64,000 bases of DNA from Perca fluviatilis (lineage: Eukaryota; Chordata; Actinopteri; Perciformes; Percidae). The stretch covers positions 5,466,127-5,530,126 of the forward strand of contig NC_053128.1 in assembly GCF_010015445.1 (NCBI RefSeq). The letters are read 5' to 3'. Of this stretch, positions 54,275-64,000 are shown piece by piece. Every line of letters begins with the position of its first letter. Positions within the stretch are counted from its first letter, which is position 1. Below the pieces are notes generated by a model. That model saw only the letters and a program-made list of their open reading frames with translations. It did not search any database and was not told where the DNA came from. A program made the position numbers and the translations under genes.

Positions 54275-55800
54275 AGAACACCAGGGGAACACGCGAAAGC
54301 GAAAACCAAAACGTAAACGTAGGAGGTAGTGTGAGCTGCGAGGTCTGTGATACATTCCCATTGCAAATATTCCATTAACATTGATTAACAGGGTCAAAAC
54401 ACTTATACGCTGATTATAGCGCCCCCTAATGGCCAATCTTCACCAAATTTGGTACAGAGCCTCAAAGCGGCATGCCAAACGAGTTTCGTGTGGATTGCAT
54501 TTACTGTGGCAGAGATATTGCAATTGCAAATTTCCCATTGAAATGCATTGAGTTATTGGCCAAAACCAATAAACGTTGCTTATAGCGCCCCCTAAAGGCT
54601 GACATATGTCAAATTTGGTACAGAGCATTGTAGTAGGATGTTGAAAAAGGATCTCAAGTCCTTTCCTGATAACATTTAATTTGGCAGAGATATGATAAAG
54701 TTAGTGTTTAGTAGCTAGCGAGGAAAATTTGTTGGGTTTACAAATGCGCATACTTTAACGTAGCAAAATTCCTTGAGTAACTTTTGTCAGGTATTCTGGA
54801 GATGCTATCTACCAGGTTTTGTGCAGATCGGTCGCACGGCCTAGGACGAGTTTGGCCTATATCATGTGATTCAGCTTTATTCAAGGAAGATGTGGATGTA
54901 AGGTTTTCTAATGTGCGATATGTAATGTGGGAGTTAAAGGCAAAAAATCATTATAGCGCCACCTAGTGGTCCACATGTGTAATGTTTGGTAGGTGTGGTC
55001 CATGACCCATTGTCTATCTACCCTGTAAATTTAAAGTTGTTCACATTAGTGTAAGTAGTAAATTTAGACTTGGATCTCTAGGGTTGGCCTCAGGAGTGTC
55101 CCTAGATGGTACCCATCAAATTTTGTAAAAATTGGATGAGCCGTTCATGAGATATAAACTTTTTGTACTTGTAGCGCCCCCTAGTGACCAATTTCCATAA
55201 AACGCAAGGGGGACCTTCAGAGGGTCATGGCAAACAAGAATGTAAAGTTTGGCGTTGATAGCGTTTATTTTGGCCGAGATATGCCAAAGTTGGTGTTTTC
55301 ATAGTTAGCTACACAAATTAATTTGTGCGTAATATGCACAATTTTTATCCTATAAAAATTCTTTTTTATTAACTTTTTGTCAGATCGGTCTGGAGATGCT
55401 ACCTGCCAAATTTCGTGCTAATCGGTCTCACGGTCTAGGAGAAGATCGAAAAAGTAGGTTTTTGATAAATCGCGATTTTTCACACATAAAAGTTTAGGCG
55501 GAAATGGGCGTGGCCTATATCACGTGATTCAGTTGGATCCAGGGAACGTGCATGTATGATTTTTTAATGTTGGGAGTTACGCTTTTTTTCTGCTATAGCG
55601 CCACCTATAGTAGCGGAGTTTTGGACCAGTCCTGAAAATGGCAACCCCCCCACCATGTATGATTTAGGCTGCAGTCAGAGTTTTAGGCGGAGAAGAAAAA
55701 TAATGAAGAAGAAGAAGAAAATTAATCCTTAGAAAAACAATAGGGTTCCACAGCCCCGCTGTGTGAATGGCGTAGCTCTGCTACTGCTGGTTCTTGCAGA
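54275..55800 (+). repeat. Uncharacterised interspersed repeat, copy C
   Basis: Same family as 47262: shares CACGCGAAAGCG-like opening words, TTGGTACAGAGC, GCACGGCCTAGGACGAG, TTATAGCGCCACCTAGTGG and a GAAGAAGAAG stretch near the 3' end. The first part of the family is missing. The end, with CAACAGGGTTCCACAG-like sequence and GCTTGGACCCC, shows divergence. Confidence 0.65.
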
Positions 55801-56120
55801 CTCAGGCTTGGACCCCTAATAAATAAAAGACAAACCTAATGCTGGTTGGTAGAGCATTCCAGAGTCTGGGTGCCATAGACTCAAAGGCTCTATCCCCACA
55901 CGTCTTCAGACGAGTGTGTGGCGTGGATAGCAAATTTTGATTGACAGACCTGAGAGACTGGGAGGGGGTGTGTAAGTGAATTATGTTGGCAAGATAATCA
56001 GGGGCCTGACCATGTAGAGCCCTATAGGTTATAGTAAGAATTTTGAATTGGACCCTGTAGGTTACAGGAAGCCAATGAAGGGAGTACAGTAGAGGATTGA
56101 TATGGGTGCGCCTAAGGGGG
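55801..56120 (-). pseudogene. L2/Rex1-like LINE C-terminal fragment
   Basis: The minus strand reads LHWLPVTYRVQFKILTITYR, then a GQAPDYL block, RTRLK-type wording and PRLWNALPTSIR. This is the conserved end of L2/CR1-type ORFs. It is truncated at both ends and lies between two copies of the uncharacterised repeat. Confidence 0.65.
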
Positions 56121-56985
56121 CGCTATAATCAATGTTTATTTGTTTTGGCCAATAACTCAATGCATTTAAATGGGAAATTTGCAATTGCAATATCTATGCC
56201 ACAGTAAATGCTATCAACACCAAACTTGTGATGCTTGTTCGGCATGGCGTTCCGAGGCTCTCTACCAAATTTTCTAAAGATCGGCCATTAGGGGGCACTA
56301 TAGTCAACATAGACCAGTTTGGGCCTTTTAACCCCTTCTGAGGTCGAGCATGTTGTATACAACACCAAACGGCACTTCTGATATATAACTTTATAATTAT
56401 AAATAGTAGAAACTTAGGGTCTTTTGGAGCTAAAAGCTAACAGTTGCCCCTTTCTGCTGATGTTTTTAATGTCTTCCTAGCCTTTTCAGAAGGTTTTGCA
56501 TCCAGCCTAGAAGTCCAGAGTTTTTCGGGGTCTTTGTGCAATGAATCCATACTGTTACATCCAAGATTGATACACTGTATGTAAAAAATGTAAATAGTTT
56601 ATCCTTTATATGAGTTATAATGTTCAATATGTTCATATTTGCACTGCATGACTCCATATATATAGAACTGTAGATGTGATGCTCATTTGGCATGCCGCTC
56701 TGAGACTCTGTACCAAATTTGGCGAAGATCGGCCATTGGGGTGAGCCGTAGCTAACGTAGACCAGTTTCGGGCCTTCTACTCGATCAATGTTAATGGGAT
56801 ATTTGCAACTGCAGAGTACAACAGACCTTGCAGATCACACCTCTCGATATTCACCAACATTTGCCTCCTTTGGGTCCCACTTTCGCGCGCTCCCTGGGCC
56901 ATCGGGGGCGAGTCGCGCAGTTCCCCGGGGCGTCAGGGACGACTGGCATCGGAGGCTTGGACCGTGTCATAACTGCTTGCAGTTC
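56110..56985 (-). repeat. Uncharacterised interspersed repeat, copy D, inverted
   Basis: Its right end (CCGTGTCATAACTGCTTGCAGTTCTA, split by a few differences) is the complement of the start of copy A, including the hairpin. The words TTTGCGTTGAGTTATTGG and GCAATTGCAAATTTCCC recur inverted. It is interrupted by AT-rich DNA near 56340-56690 that does not belong to the family. Confidence 0.6.
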
Positions 56986-57162
56986 TAATTACTATTTTGC
57001 TCTTGCGTTAACAGGTTAGCGTAGCAGATAGCTAACATAAGATCCATGAAATATAGACCCAGGAAACTGGAGTAGAGAGAGGCCTTTAGTAAGGATCTTT
57101 CCAATTTTGTAAAACTCTGGAAACATAATAATACGGCATTACAAACTGCCCATATATACATC

Positions 57163-57371
57163 CAGGCCAGCTGACAGTCTTGCCTGGGCCCGGGACGAGA
57201 TCTTAGATGGGCCCCCCCCTTGCGGCCAGATCTCTCCTTTTCCCTTGCTCTTCCTCTCCTCACATCTCTCACTGAAATTAAGTGTGTAATCAGTCTCTGA
57301 TCCATCCTGCTCAGACTCTCCGACAGGGCACGCGGAGCCCTCTCTCTTTCTTTTCTCCTCTCTCTTCCCCC

Positions 57372-57421
<50 letters not shown>

Positions 57422-58092
57422 GGTAGCCTGACTCTGTCCCTCCGTTGCGGGGCAGCGGGCCCCTCCCGCATCACTCTCTCTGTCACCTGACTGCAGCTGG
57501 ATCTCTCTCTGTCTCATCCTTACTGATGGAGCTACCAAACTCAACTGTTTCTGTCAAAGTTAACGTGTTGTGTCAGGCTTTTATACAAGCTAATGGACGT
57601 TAACATGAGAGCTGGCCTGTTACGTTACGTTACATGACTCGTAGAAACGCTGGCCTGGTTCTTACCTTGCTTACGTTGACAGTTCCAGCTTCACCGTCAC
57701 CACCTTTTTAAAATATTTGTTTAGAAAATCTCTAAGGCCTCTATTTCCTTCTTCTCTTTTCTTTCCTTTTCCGTGAACTCGGACTTGTGCTGACCGGACA
57801 TTTTGAGCCGACTGAACTTCAAATCAAGTGACAATATCAAATTTTGATCAGTGGCCAAACCATTTTTATGTTGGGGGTGGGGGGGTTCTTGACCACCATT
57901 TCCAGGACAATTAGGAAGAAAACAAATAAAACGCTTTTATGTAATTCAAATATTATGCTACATATTTTTTTCCACAAATAGGCCTATTTAAAAAAAAGAT
58001 TTTTAATTCTTCCATAATTTAATGAGGGCCCAGTTCTGTCCCCTTGTACTGTGGGCCGACAACAGACCCGTTTGTCCCCCCCTATCGGGCGT
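57163..58092. repeat. 0.9-kb dispersed repeat, copy 2
   Basis: Same orientation and nearly the same sequence as 22118-23043. It differs by a longer CT microsatellite (57375-57418), small indels and a shorter C run near 58040. The flanks differ from copy 1 immediately outside CAGGCCAGC and CCTATCG, so these are the element borders or nearly so. Confidence 0.75.
57375..57418. repeat. CT dinucleotide microsatellite
   Basis: About 22 TC units inside the 0.9-kb repeat. Confidence 0.95.
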
Positions 58093-58317
58093 GTTCAAAA
58101 CTACCAAAGGCAAAGAGAGAAGAATAACTGCAGCATGTCCTCTCAGTATACAGTAAAATAAATGGACAATGTGACGCCGTAGATTTCAACGGAGACCAGT
58201 GAAGTCTATTAGAAGCACTTTTCCGGTGAGGGCTGAGCGTTACTGCGTCAGTCTCCAACTGAGCTTCAACGTAGATGTGACGTGTGCAACCTGTCTGAAA
58301 GTTGTAAGTCTTCTGCC
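58093..58317. other. Non-coding flank of the GAACGTTC minisatellite
   Basis: Contains GTGACGTGTGCAACCTGTC at its end, which is repeated after the minisatellite. Confidence 0.4.
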
Positions 58318-58470
58318 CAGCTAACAATTTTTGGTTCCCAGAACGTTCTGGGAACGTTCGTTTTTGGTTGCGCGAACGTTCCCTGAAGGTTAGGTTTGGT
58401 TAGGTTTTGGTTGTGTTTTGGTTATTATGGAAAGTTGGTTGAACGTTATGGGAACGTTCATTTTTGGTTA
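58318..58470. repeat. GAACGTTC minisatellite
   Basis: Repeated palindromic GAACGTTC with GGGAACGTTC and TTTTGGTT words; begins CCAGCTAACAATTTTTGG. The same 40-base segment (GTGACGTGTGCAAC...AAGTTGTAAGTCTTCTG) precedes (58275-58317) and follows (58473-58512) it, so the minisatellite lies between direct repeats. Confidence 0.8.
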
Positions 58471-58736
58471 CATGTGACGTGTGCAACGTGTCTGAAAGTT
58501 GTAAGTCTTCTGGTAGCTGTGCCAAGAGAAATCTCAGTCATTCCGATTCTTGCAGAGATGGAGAGAGTATGAGTAGAAGCAACTTTTGGTAAGTATTCTG
58601 ATTATTTGTGCATAGTATTTATTTATTTTAAAATATAACACCAGTACACCATATTAAGTTAATGCATATATCATTATGACAAAATTAGGCATTGGAAAAA
58701 GATAACATGCTTGCTTGCACATGTTGTATAACTGTT

Positions 58737-59000
58737 AGGGCGAGTGGAAGGTAGAGGACCCAAAGGCAGAGAGCAGGCAGGCAGGCGGGAGAAAGTTTGA
58801 TGTGAAGATTTATTCCAAACACAAAAGTCCAGGTTACAATCCAGCAGAAATCCAAAACAGCGAAAACGCAAGAAACAACACAAGGAGTAAAAACTGAAAC
58901 AAGACCGTCACAATAAAACAGGAAACTAAGCAAAATACAAAACAGAAAACAGACTACCAAAATAAGACAAAACACCAAAATGCCCAACCTATAACAAAAA
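58737..59000. repeat. Possible minus-strand LTR remnant
   Basis: GGACCCAAAGGCAGAGAGC and GAAGATTTATTCCAAACACA resemble a polyadenylation region read backwards, like the segment at 19966. Borders were not found. Confidence 0.35.
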
Positions 59001-59543
59001 CGTTAATGGTCACCGAATATAACCACAAAATGACATTAATTGTTATCTCATCTCAAGAGAAATGGACGAATCGGTCATAAAAAGGTTAATCAGTAAATTG
59101 CTTTTGACAAAAGCGTCTGCTTTGGCCTGTTAAATAACAGATAGGTAATAGATGGACAATAATGTCACCAATAACATCTATAACTAATGGTTGCCCTTTT
59201 CATTTTTCTTTTCTCATAGGTTCAAATACTAACGTTAAGCTGCATAAGTTAGCCTACACCATACCTAACAACAACAACAAAGGTAAGTCATGTAGCTATA
59301 GTATAATTTAGATTAAAATCGAATATAGAAATCAACACATTGAGTGTAAGAGAGAATAAAATAAATGAAGCTTGTGTAATACCTATATTGTCATATTACT
59401 ATTTCAACGAACAGATAAGAGCAATTCATTTTTCTGTTTCTGTTTTGTTTGGATAGGGAGAAATCAATGGCCCGAGACAACTTACTTGTGTACTGATACT
59501 GACAAAACACTGTTCTGATTGTGATTACTGTATGCTTTTAACA
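59001..59543. other. Non-coding stretch before the SGNH pseudogene
   Basis: A possible small exon with a GTAAGT donor near 59283 precedes the acceptor-like TTTTAACAG at 59535-59543, so the downstream gene may be spliced. Not proven. Confidence 0.3.
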
Positions 59544-60094
59544 GGTCCAGTGATTTGGATCATGGGCAGCAGTTGCACTCATCGTGGGGAAGAGAGGGCC
59601 AGAGAGACCATGGGGGCCAATCTTGGCCTAGAGGCCAAGGTTCACTAGTTTGGCTGGGGTGGACTTTGATGGCACGGACTCCTTCCTTTCTTCTACCGGT
59701 CCCTTAGAGGAAGAGCAGCCCCGGATATCCTGCTGATTCACTGCGGCGGGAACGACTTCGGATGCAGGAAGAGCATCGATGTCGTCGCAGCGATGAAGCA
59801 GGATCTGCAACATCTCCATCGGCGTTTCCCTCAGATGATCATCGTGCTGTCTGAAATCACCCAGACACGTCGGTAGAATTCAGGCCATCCGGGGAAAATT
59901 GACAAGTCCCGTAAATGGGTGACAGTGTCATGGCTACCTATGTCTTGGGAATGCAGGGGGGTATCGTGCATCAGCATCACATTGAATTTAACAAGCCTCA
60001 ACTCTTTTTTAGGGATGAAGTTAATTTATTCACTAGGGGTAATGATATTTTTCTAAATAATTTAGCTGAAGGCTTGAGAGTCTTAATCCAATAG
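59544..60094 (+). pseudogene. SGNH/GDSL-type hydrolase remnant
   Basis: Reads IWIMGSSCTHRGEERARET (block I with the catalytic Ser), then LIHCGGNDFG (block III, GxND) and IVLSEITQ. Stops at 59646-59648 and 59667-59669, a stop after TQTRR near 59875 and a frameshift after it break the gene. Later blocks (KSRKWVNSVMAT, HHQHI, DEVNLFTRGNDIFLNN) continue in another frame, and the expected block V His is Asn. Such SGNH domains occur in fish Ngaro/DIRS-like retroelements; that origin is inferred. An AATAAA follows at 60241. Confidence 0.75.
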
Positions 60095-60246
60095 GGGTGA
60101 TGCTGGATTAAACCTCTCAACATGTTTTAAACATGAAACAGTTGAAAAATTTTAATTTCTTTTGGGGTTGTGTTTGTCTTTAGTTTAATACATTATCACA
60201 TTGGTAGACATAACACTGTTCAATAGTCACTGCAAGTTTCAATAAA

Positions 60247-61078
60247 GCAATATTCATTAACCAAATGATTCAATATTTATTGAAACACACAGTAGACACT
60301 TCAAGGTGACATGTTTTGACAGAAATGTCATGTGGTTTTATTACTTATGTGGTAGAATTTCATAATGATATATATTCAAAGTCAGTGGCCTAGACAGTGA
60401 ATATTTATAAGGGAGATGTCAAGACACCCTTAATTAGATTATATTTATCTGTATTGTCATTGTGCAGAGTACAAGTACAGAGACAATTCAATGCAGTTAG
60501 TGACTAACCAGAAGTGCAAAAAAAGTACAGTATAGACAGGTAGTATAATATAAACAGTATATGACATAGTGCAGACAGTAGTATACTGTTAACCAAGTGG
60601 TATGGTTTACAGTAAGGATATGTGCAATGTATTAAAAGCTTAACTCGGAAGAAGAGGCTTGTCGGTTAGAGCACGTGTATGCTACACAGCAAGACATGTT
60701 TACACGAGGGACAATATGCTAGCAACAAGTAAATTGAAGTAAATCAAGGAAGATGAAATAATGAAGAAAAAAAACTGAAACAAACAACAGTTAACACACT
60801 GAATTAACAAAATGCCACCTATAACACAATACTTGTGTTGAATGATGATCAGAAGTTTCAAAGGTCGAAGTTGCTCCACAGTCCACAGCTCTCCAGAAAA
60901 ATGGGCTTTGACTATTGCCAGGGGTTCTCATAAAGCGCATGTGTAGGATTCTCGTAGGGTACAGATTTGATCATTGGCAAATTATCAAAGATGTTTTATC
61001 AATATTAATAAAGTTATGAATATGGTTATTAATAACTTTATCAAATCGACAAACAATCAAAACGGGGCACCACCCTGC
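60247..61078. other. Unassigned stretch with a repeat remnant
   Basis: 60450-60600 resembles a dispersed fish repeat with TGTATTGTCATTGTGCAGAG and ACCAGAAGTGC. The rest is AT-rich, with a cluster of ATAACTTTATTA words near 61005-61045 shared with no other part. No coding sequence. Confidence 0.35.
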
Positions 61079-61370
61079 AAGTCAAGGACCAATAATCAAA
61101 CTGTGGAACAGTCTCATTTCTGTGGTAATCCTTTAAAAAGGAAATAAAGGAAGGGGTGAATCCAAGCACGGACCTGATCGACCAGCAACTATTACAACAC
61201 GTCCACAAAATAATCACAAGCAACTGCTAATTAAGTATAATAAGATTTACTAATGTCACAATTATCAGTAGTTAATCAATAATCCTTCAATAATAAACTT
61301 ATATATCTTTTACCATATCACAACCAAAACAAAGCAAAAACAAAGCAGCATGTGTCATGGACACTTCTGT

Positions 61371-61372
<2 letters not shown>

Positions 61373-61415
<43 letters not shown>
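61373..61415. repeat. GT dinucleotide microsatellite
   Basis: About 21 GT units. Confidence 0.95.
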
Positions 61416-61417
<2 letters not shown>

Positions 61418-61689
61418 CGAAGGAGGAGGGGAGGTGTCGAAGTGTAATCCTAACACAAAAACCAAACTGGCTACTCCTGTGAGCTGCACAAACTATTTAG
61501 CCTCAAGAGGGCGGTAGTGGTGCTGGGTGCACGGGCCGGGGCTGAAGAAGCCGGGGGGGTTGCTAGGCAATGCGCACGCTTAGCCGGTATGGTAGCTAGT
61601 TCCTGTGTTAGCTCTGTACGAACGTAAGCAGATTCCATGTGTGAAGCTAGCCTACAGCGTTAGCTCGGGAGCTACGCGGCTAGCCTGTG

Positions 61690-61691
<2 letters not shown>

Positions 61692-61721
<30 letters not shown>
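61692..61721. repeat. GT dinucleotide microsatellite
   Basis: About 15 GT units. Confidence 0.9.
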
Positions 61722-61723
<2 letters not shown>

Positions 61724-62600
61724 GTAAGAGGAGAAAGAGAAGAAGAGTAAAGAAAAGAGGCACTTTGATCTTAATTATCGATAATGACCCAGTTCCCCTC
61801 AGCCACTCAGTCCTACAGACTGAGACTTTTGGTTTTGCTGAGGAAAACGTCACTATAACCACTCCAGTAGCTAACAGCTGATTTTCGCGAGTTTCTCGCC
61901 GACAGTAATTAAAACCCCATGAAAGGAGTGACTTAAGCAGGTAGCAATTACGGTTTTAAACCAGCTACTTAACACAACATAAATCAACGGTATAATTGAT
62001 CGATTATACATTCACAGAACAGATTAATAATCACATATGGACCAGTACATGATTAAATCAGATCACATTAATGGCAACAATGGTAGCGAACCCTTTGCTC
62101 ATTAATAACAAACCAAAACGCACTAGTTCTAACATCTGCCCAGAACTGTGTAAAGCCTTACTGTGCGTTGTTCGTCAGTTAAAACTCTCGCCAGAGTTTA
62201 ACGATCCGTTTCGTTCCAGAGCAGTGGACGAGACGTAATCCATGTCGACAAGCAAGAACAGAACGTTGTCCTTTTCTTGAATCCAGGCTGATTAAACCCG
62301 CTGCAGATAGAGGAAATACCCGGTCAGTATTTCCTCGGATCCCCTTTGTATATCAGACCGATATAAATTTGTCCCAGTTCAACTCGACCCGCGAGGTGAT
62401 GCTAGCTAGCAAGTCCGGACTAGAGTGCTTCCTGTAGTGACCTTAGTCACCGTGGAAAAAGCGAAGAAAACACAGTGCCGACAGCTTTTATCCTACCTCC
62501 GCCTCCTAGTGGCGGGGTGGTGCATTCAAAGACCCGACAGCCAATGGGAAAGCGCAACCTTCTCACAGGTGTGAGGCTTTTCTTTGTCTCACCACCAGTC

Positions 62601-64000
62601 TGCCGTGCCCTCCACGTGTTGAATGTAGAATCTCCATCTTAGGGACTCTGCTTCCAAATAGCAGCCTGTAGGAGTTTGGTGAAACTGGCTTTGGGTTTCA
62701 CATGTAGGCCAAGATCCTTTGTCTCTGCAGTCAGCTCAGTCTGAGCCAAATCACTGTTTAAACAGCTTCTTGGTCCCCAACACATGCAAGTTGATCTCGA
62801 ATGAACAAAAAATGAAAAGTGTGTGTGTATTTGGAAATCAAATCATATAATATAGTAATAACATAATATAATGTATATTAATATATTATAATAATATGAA
62901 TATAACATATTACGCTATAATTACAATATGACATCTTACATTAAAACATTCTAGGCCTGACAAAAGAAGTGGCTAGAATCGACTTCAAAATATACTTTTT
63001 TGATTGAAATCATTTGAGTAGCCTAGTCTGCAGTTCTTAGTAATGTTAAATATTTCACCATATAACATTCCAACATAATTATGAGTTGAATTGTGAGCTA
63101 GGTATCAAAACATGTAAGTTAGGCTAATAACTCAAAAACCCTTGAACAGAACGTTTTTCTCTATTTCACATTAGGTTATGCAGACAGGACATGTAGATGG
63201 CTTCCGACCATGATGAAAGGGATCACATTCATCTTCAAGCATAGATCTGTAAATAAATGAAGGAATAACGTTAACTGCAATTGGCATTGAGGTGTTTTTT
63301 TTTCCATTGCCTGTATAATTTCCCCATCCCCCATGAATATATGTATACCTCGATACCCCTACTTCATTATTTAACAACATATACTTTTCTTAAAATATCC
63401 TACTTGTTCATGGATAAATGTTACTTCATATGAATTCACTTGCCCCATACCAAAGTATTTCCAATCCATCAAAATATTTTGTTCCGATGCTTTTCATAGA
63501 CTCTCTATGGGCTTCTCACTTGACTATATGATGCCTCCACGCCCCCCCGATTGCCTGCAAGCTTCTCCTGGCAATACGGTACTTTGTCGAATATGCGACA
63601 GCAAGTCGCTTGGTTATGACACAATCATTAGCCTATTTTTACAAAAACGCCTGCTAAAGGGCCATAACGTGAGGTACAAGGGAATGGAGCATTTTCTACA
63701 TTGTTGTGTTTCTTTAGAAATAAAAAATTAACAAATAAAGTCTTTAAACGCTTCAGATGTAAAGTTATTCGCTGTCAAAGTGACGTCAAAATAAATGGCA
63801 GTCAATGGAATGCTAACGGTGGCTGAGTGCTAGGTAGCATCAAAACGGCGCCATAGGAGGTATGCTTTGTGGAGGCTGGCTTACCCCCTTGAGTAGACCA
63901 GAGTCAGAAGCAAAAAGGAAACCGACGGCAAGAGAGGAGGGTCTTAAATATGAGAACACAAATGCAATACAACTTAACACAAATGCAATACAATGTTACA
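62601..64000. other. Unassigned terminal stretch
   Basis: AT-rich to about 63480. 63480-63860 resembles a common dispersed fish repeat, with TATATGATGCCTCCACGCCC, GTTATTCGCTGTCAAAGTGACG and ATGGCAGTCAATGGAATGC, but its borders are unknown. No gene recognised. Confidence 0.35.

Larger units (their letters stand above)
61079..62600 (-). mobile_element. Candidate long LTR, minus strand
   Basis: On the minus strand a CCAAT-like box (about 62540) and a TATA-like GGATAAAAGCTG (about 62490) head the region, and a primer-site-like GGTGGTGCCCCGTTTT ends it near 61060-61075. Two GT microsatellites lie inside. Features fit a long LTR of a retrovirus-like element, but no second LTR or coding region is in the window, so this is tentative. 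Confidence 0.3.

Overview
This window is nuclear DNA from a teleost fish. The basis is one multi-exon vertebrate gene (dnajc25) set in a dense mosaic of fish-type transposable elements: Tc1, hAT, TTAA-target foldback elements, L1/Tx1-like, L2-like and Rex3/RTE-like LINEs, a gypsy chromovirus, solo LTRs and a tRNA-derived SINE. Frames are short and broken, splice sites obey GT-AG, and microsatellites are common. There are no bacterial operons, ribosome binding sites or CRISPR arrays. Family names come from recognising motifs in the sequence, not from a database search.

Layout. At 1-1300 there may be the last exons of an unidentified plus-strand gene ending in a GAG repeat and a polyadenylation signal (weak). 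From 1799 to 8105 lies a decayed L1/Tx1-like LINE, split by a solo LTR (3176-3696, TSD AAAAT) and by a TTAA-flanked foldback element (4428-6692) that itself carries a hAT with a BED-finger remnant. dnajc25 runs from 8286 to 17407 in five exons encoding 364 residues. Its 6.3-kb first intron holds three foldback elements, an antisense 28S rDNA fragment and a full-length but dead Tc1 element. A 528-bp internally deleted Tc1 relative lies 3' of the gene at 19167-19694.

The stretch 20-25 kb has L2-like LINE fragments, a 0.9-kb repeat duplicated near 57-58 kb, and a gypsy element on the minus strand with several internal deletions. The stretch 25.7-36.1 kb is one TTAA-flanked foldback element. Its internal 205-bp repeats are interrupted by a second inverted-repeat element (26651-35339), which contains two unrelated satellite arrays (about 145 bp and 62 bp monomers), solo LTRs, hATs and a retroposon. 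A shorter member of the same outer family sits at 43249-45998, with its own 195-bp internal array.

A Rex3/RTE-like LINE (37948-40032) has its catalytic FADD region replaced by 79 consecutive G. A nearly intact L1/Tx1-like LINE (49881-54256, 12-bp TSD) has lost only its endonuclease GDFN segment and has one late frameshift. Around it are at least four copies of an uncharacterised repeat that starts with a short hairpin. The last 6 kb hold a GAACGTTC minisatellite, a broken SGNH-hydrolase gene of probable retroelement origin, a possible minus-strand LTR and unassigned AT-rich DNA.

The only gene here with a convincing host role is dnajc25. The strongest hunting leads are the TTAA foldback elements that carry internal satellites, the nested satellite element, the G79 tract and the endonuclease-deleted LINE.
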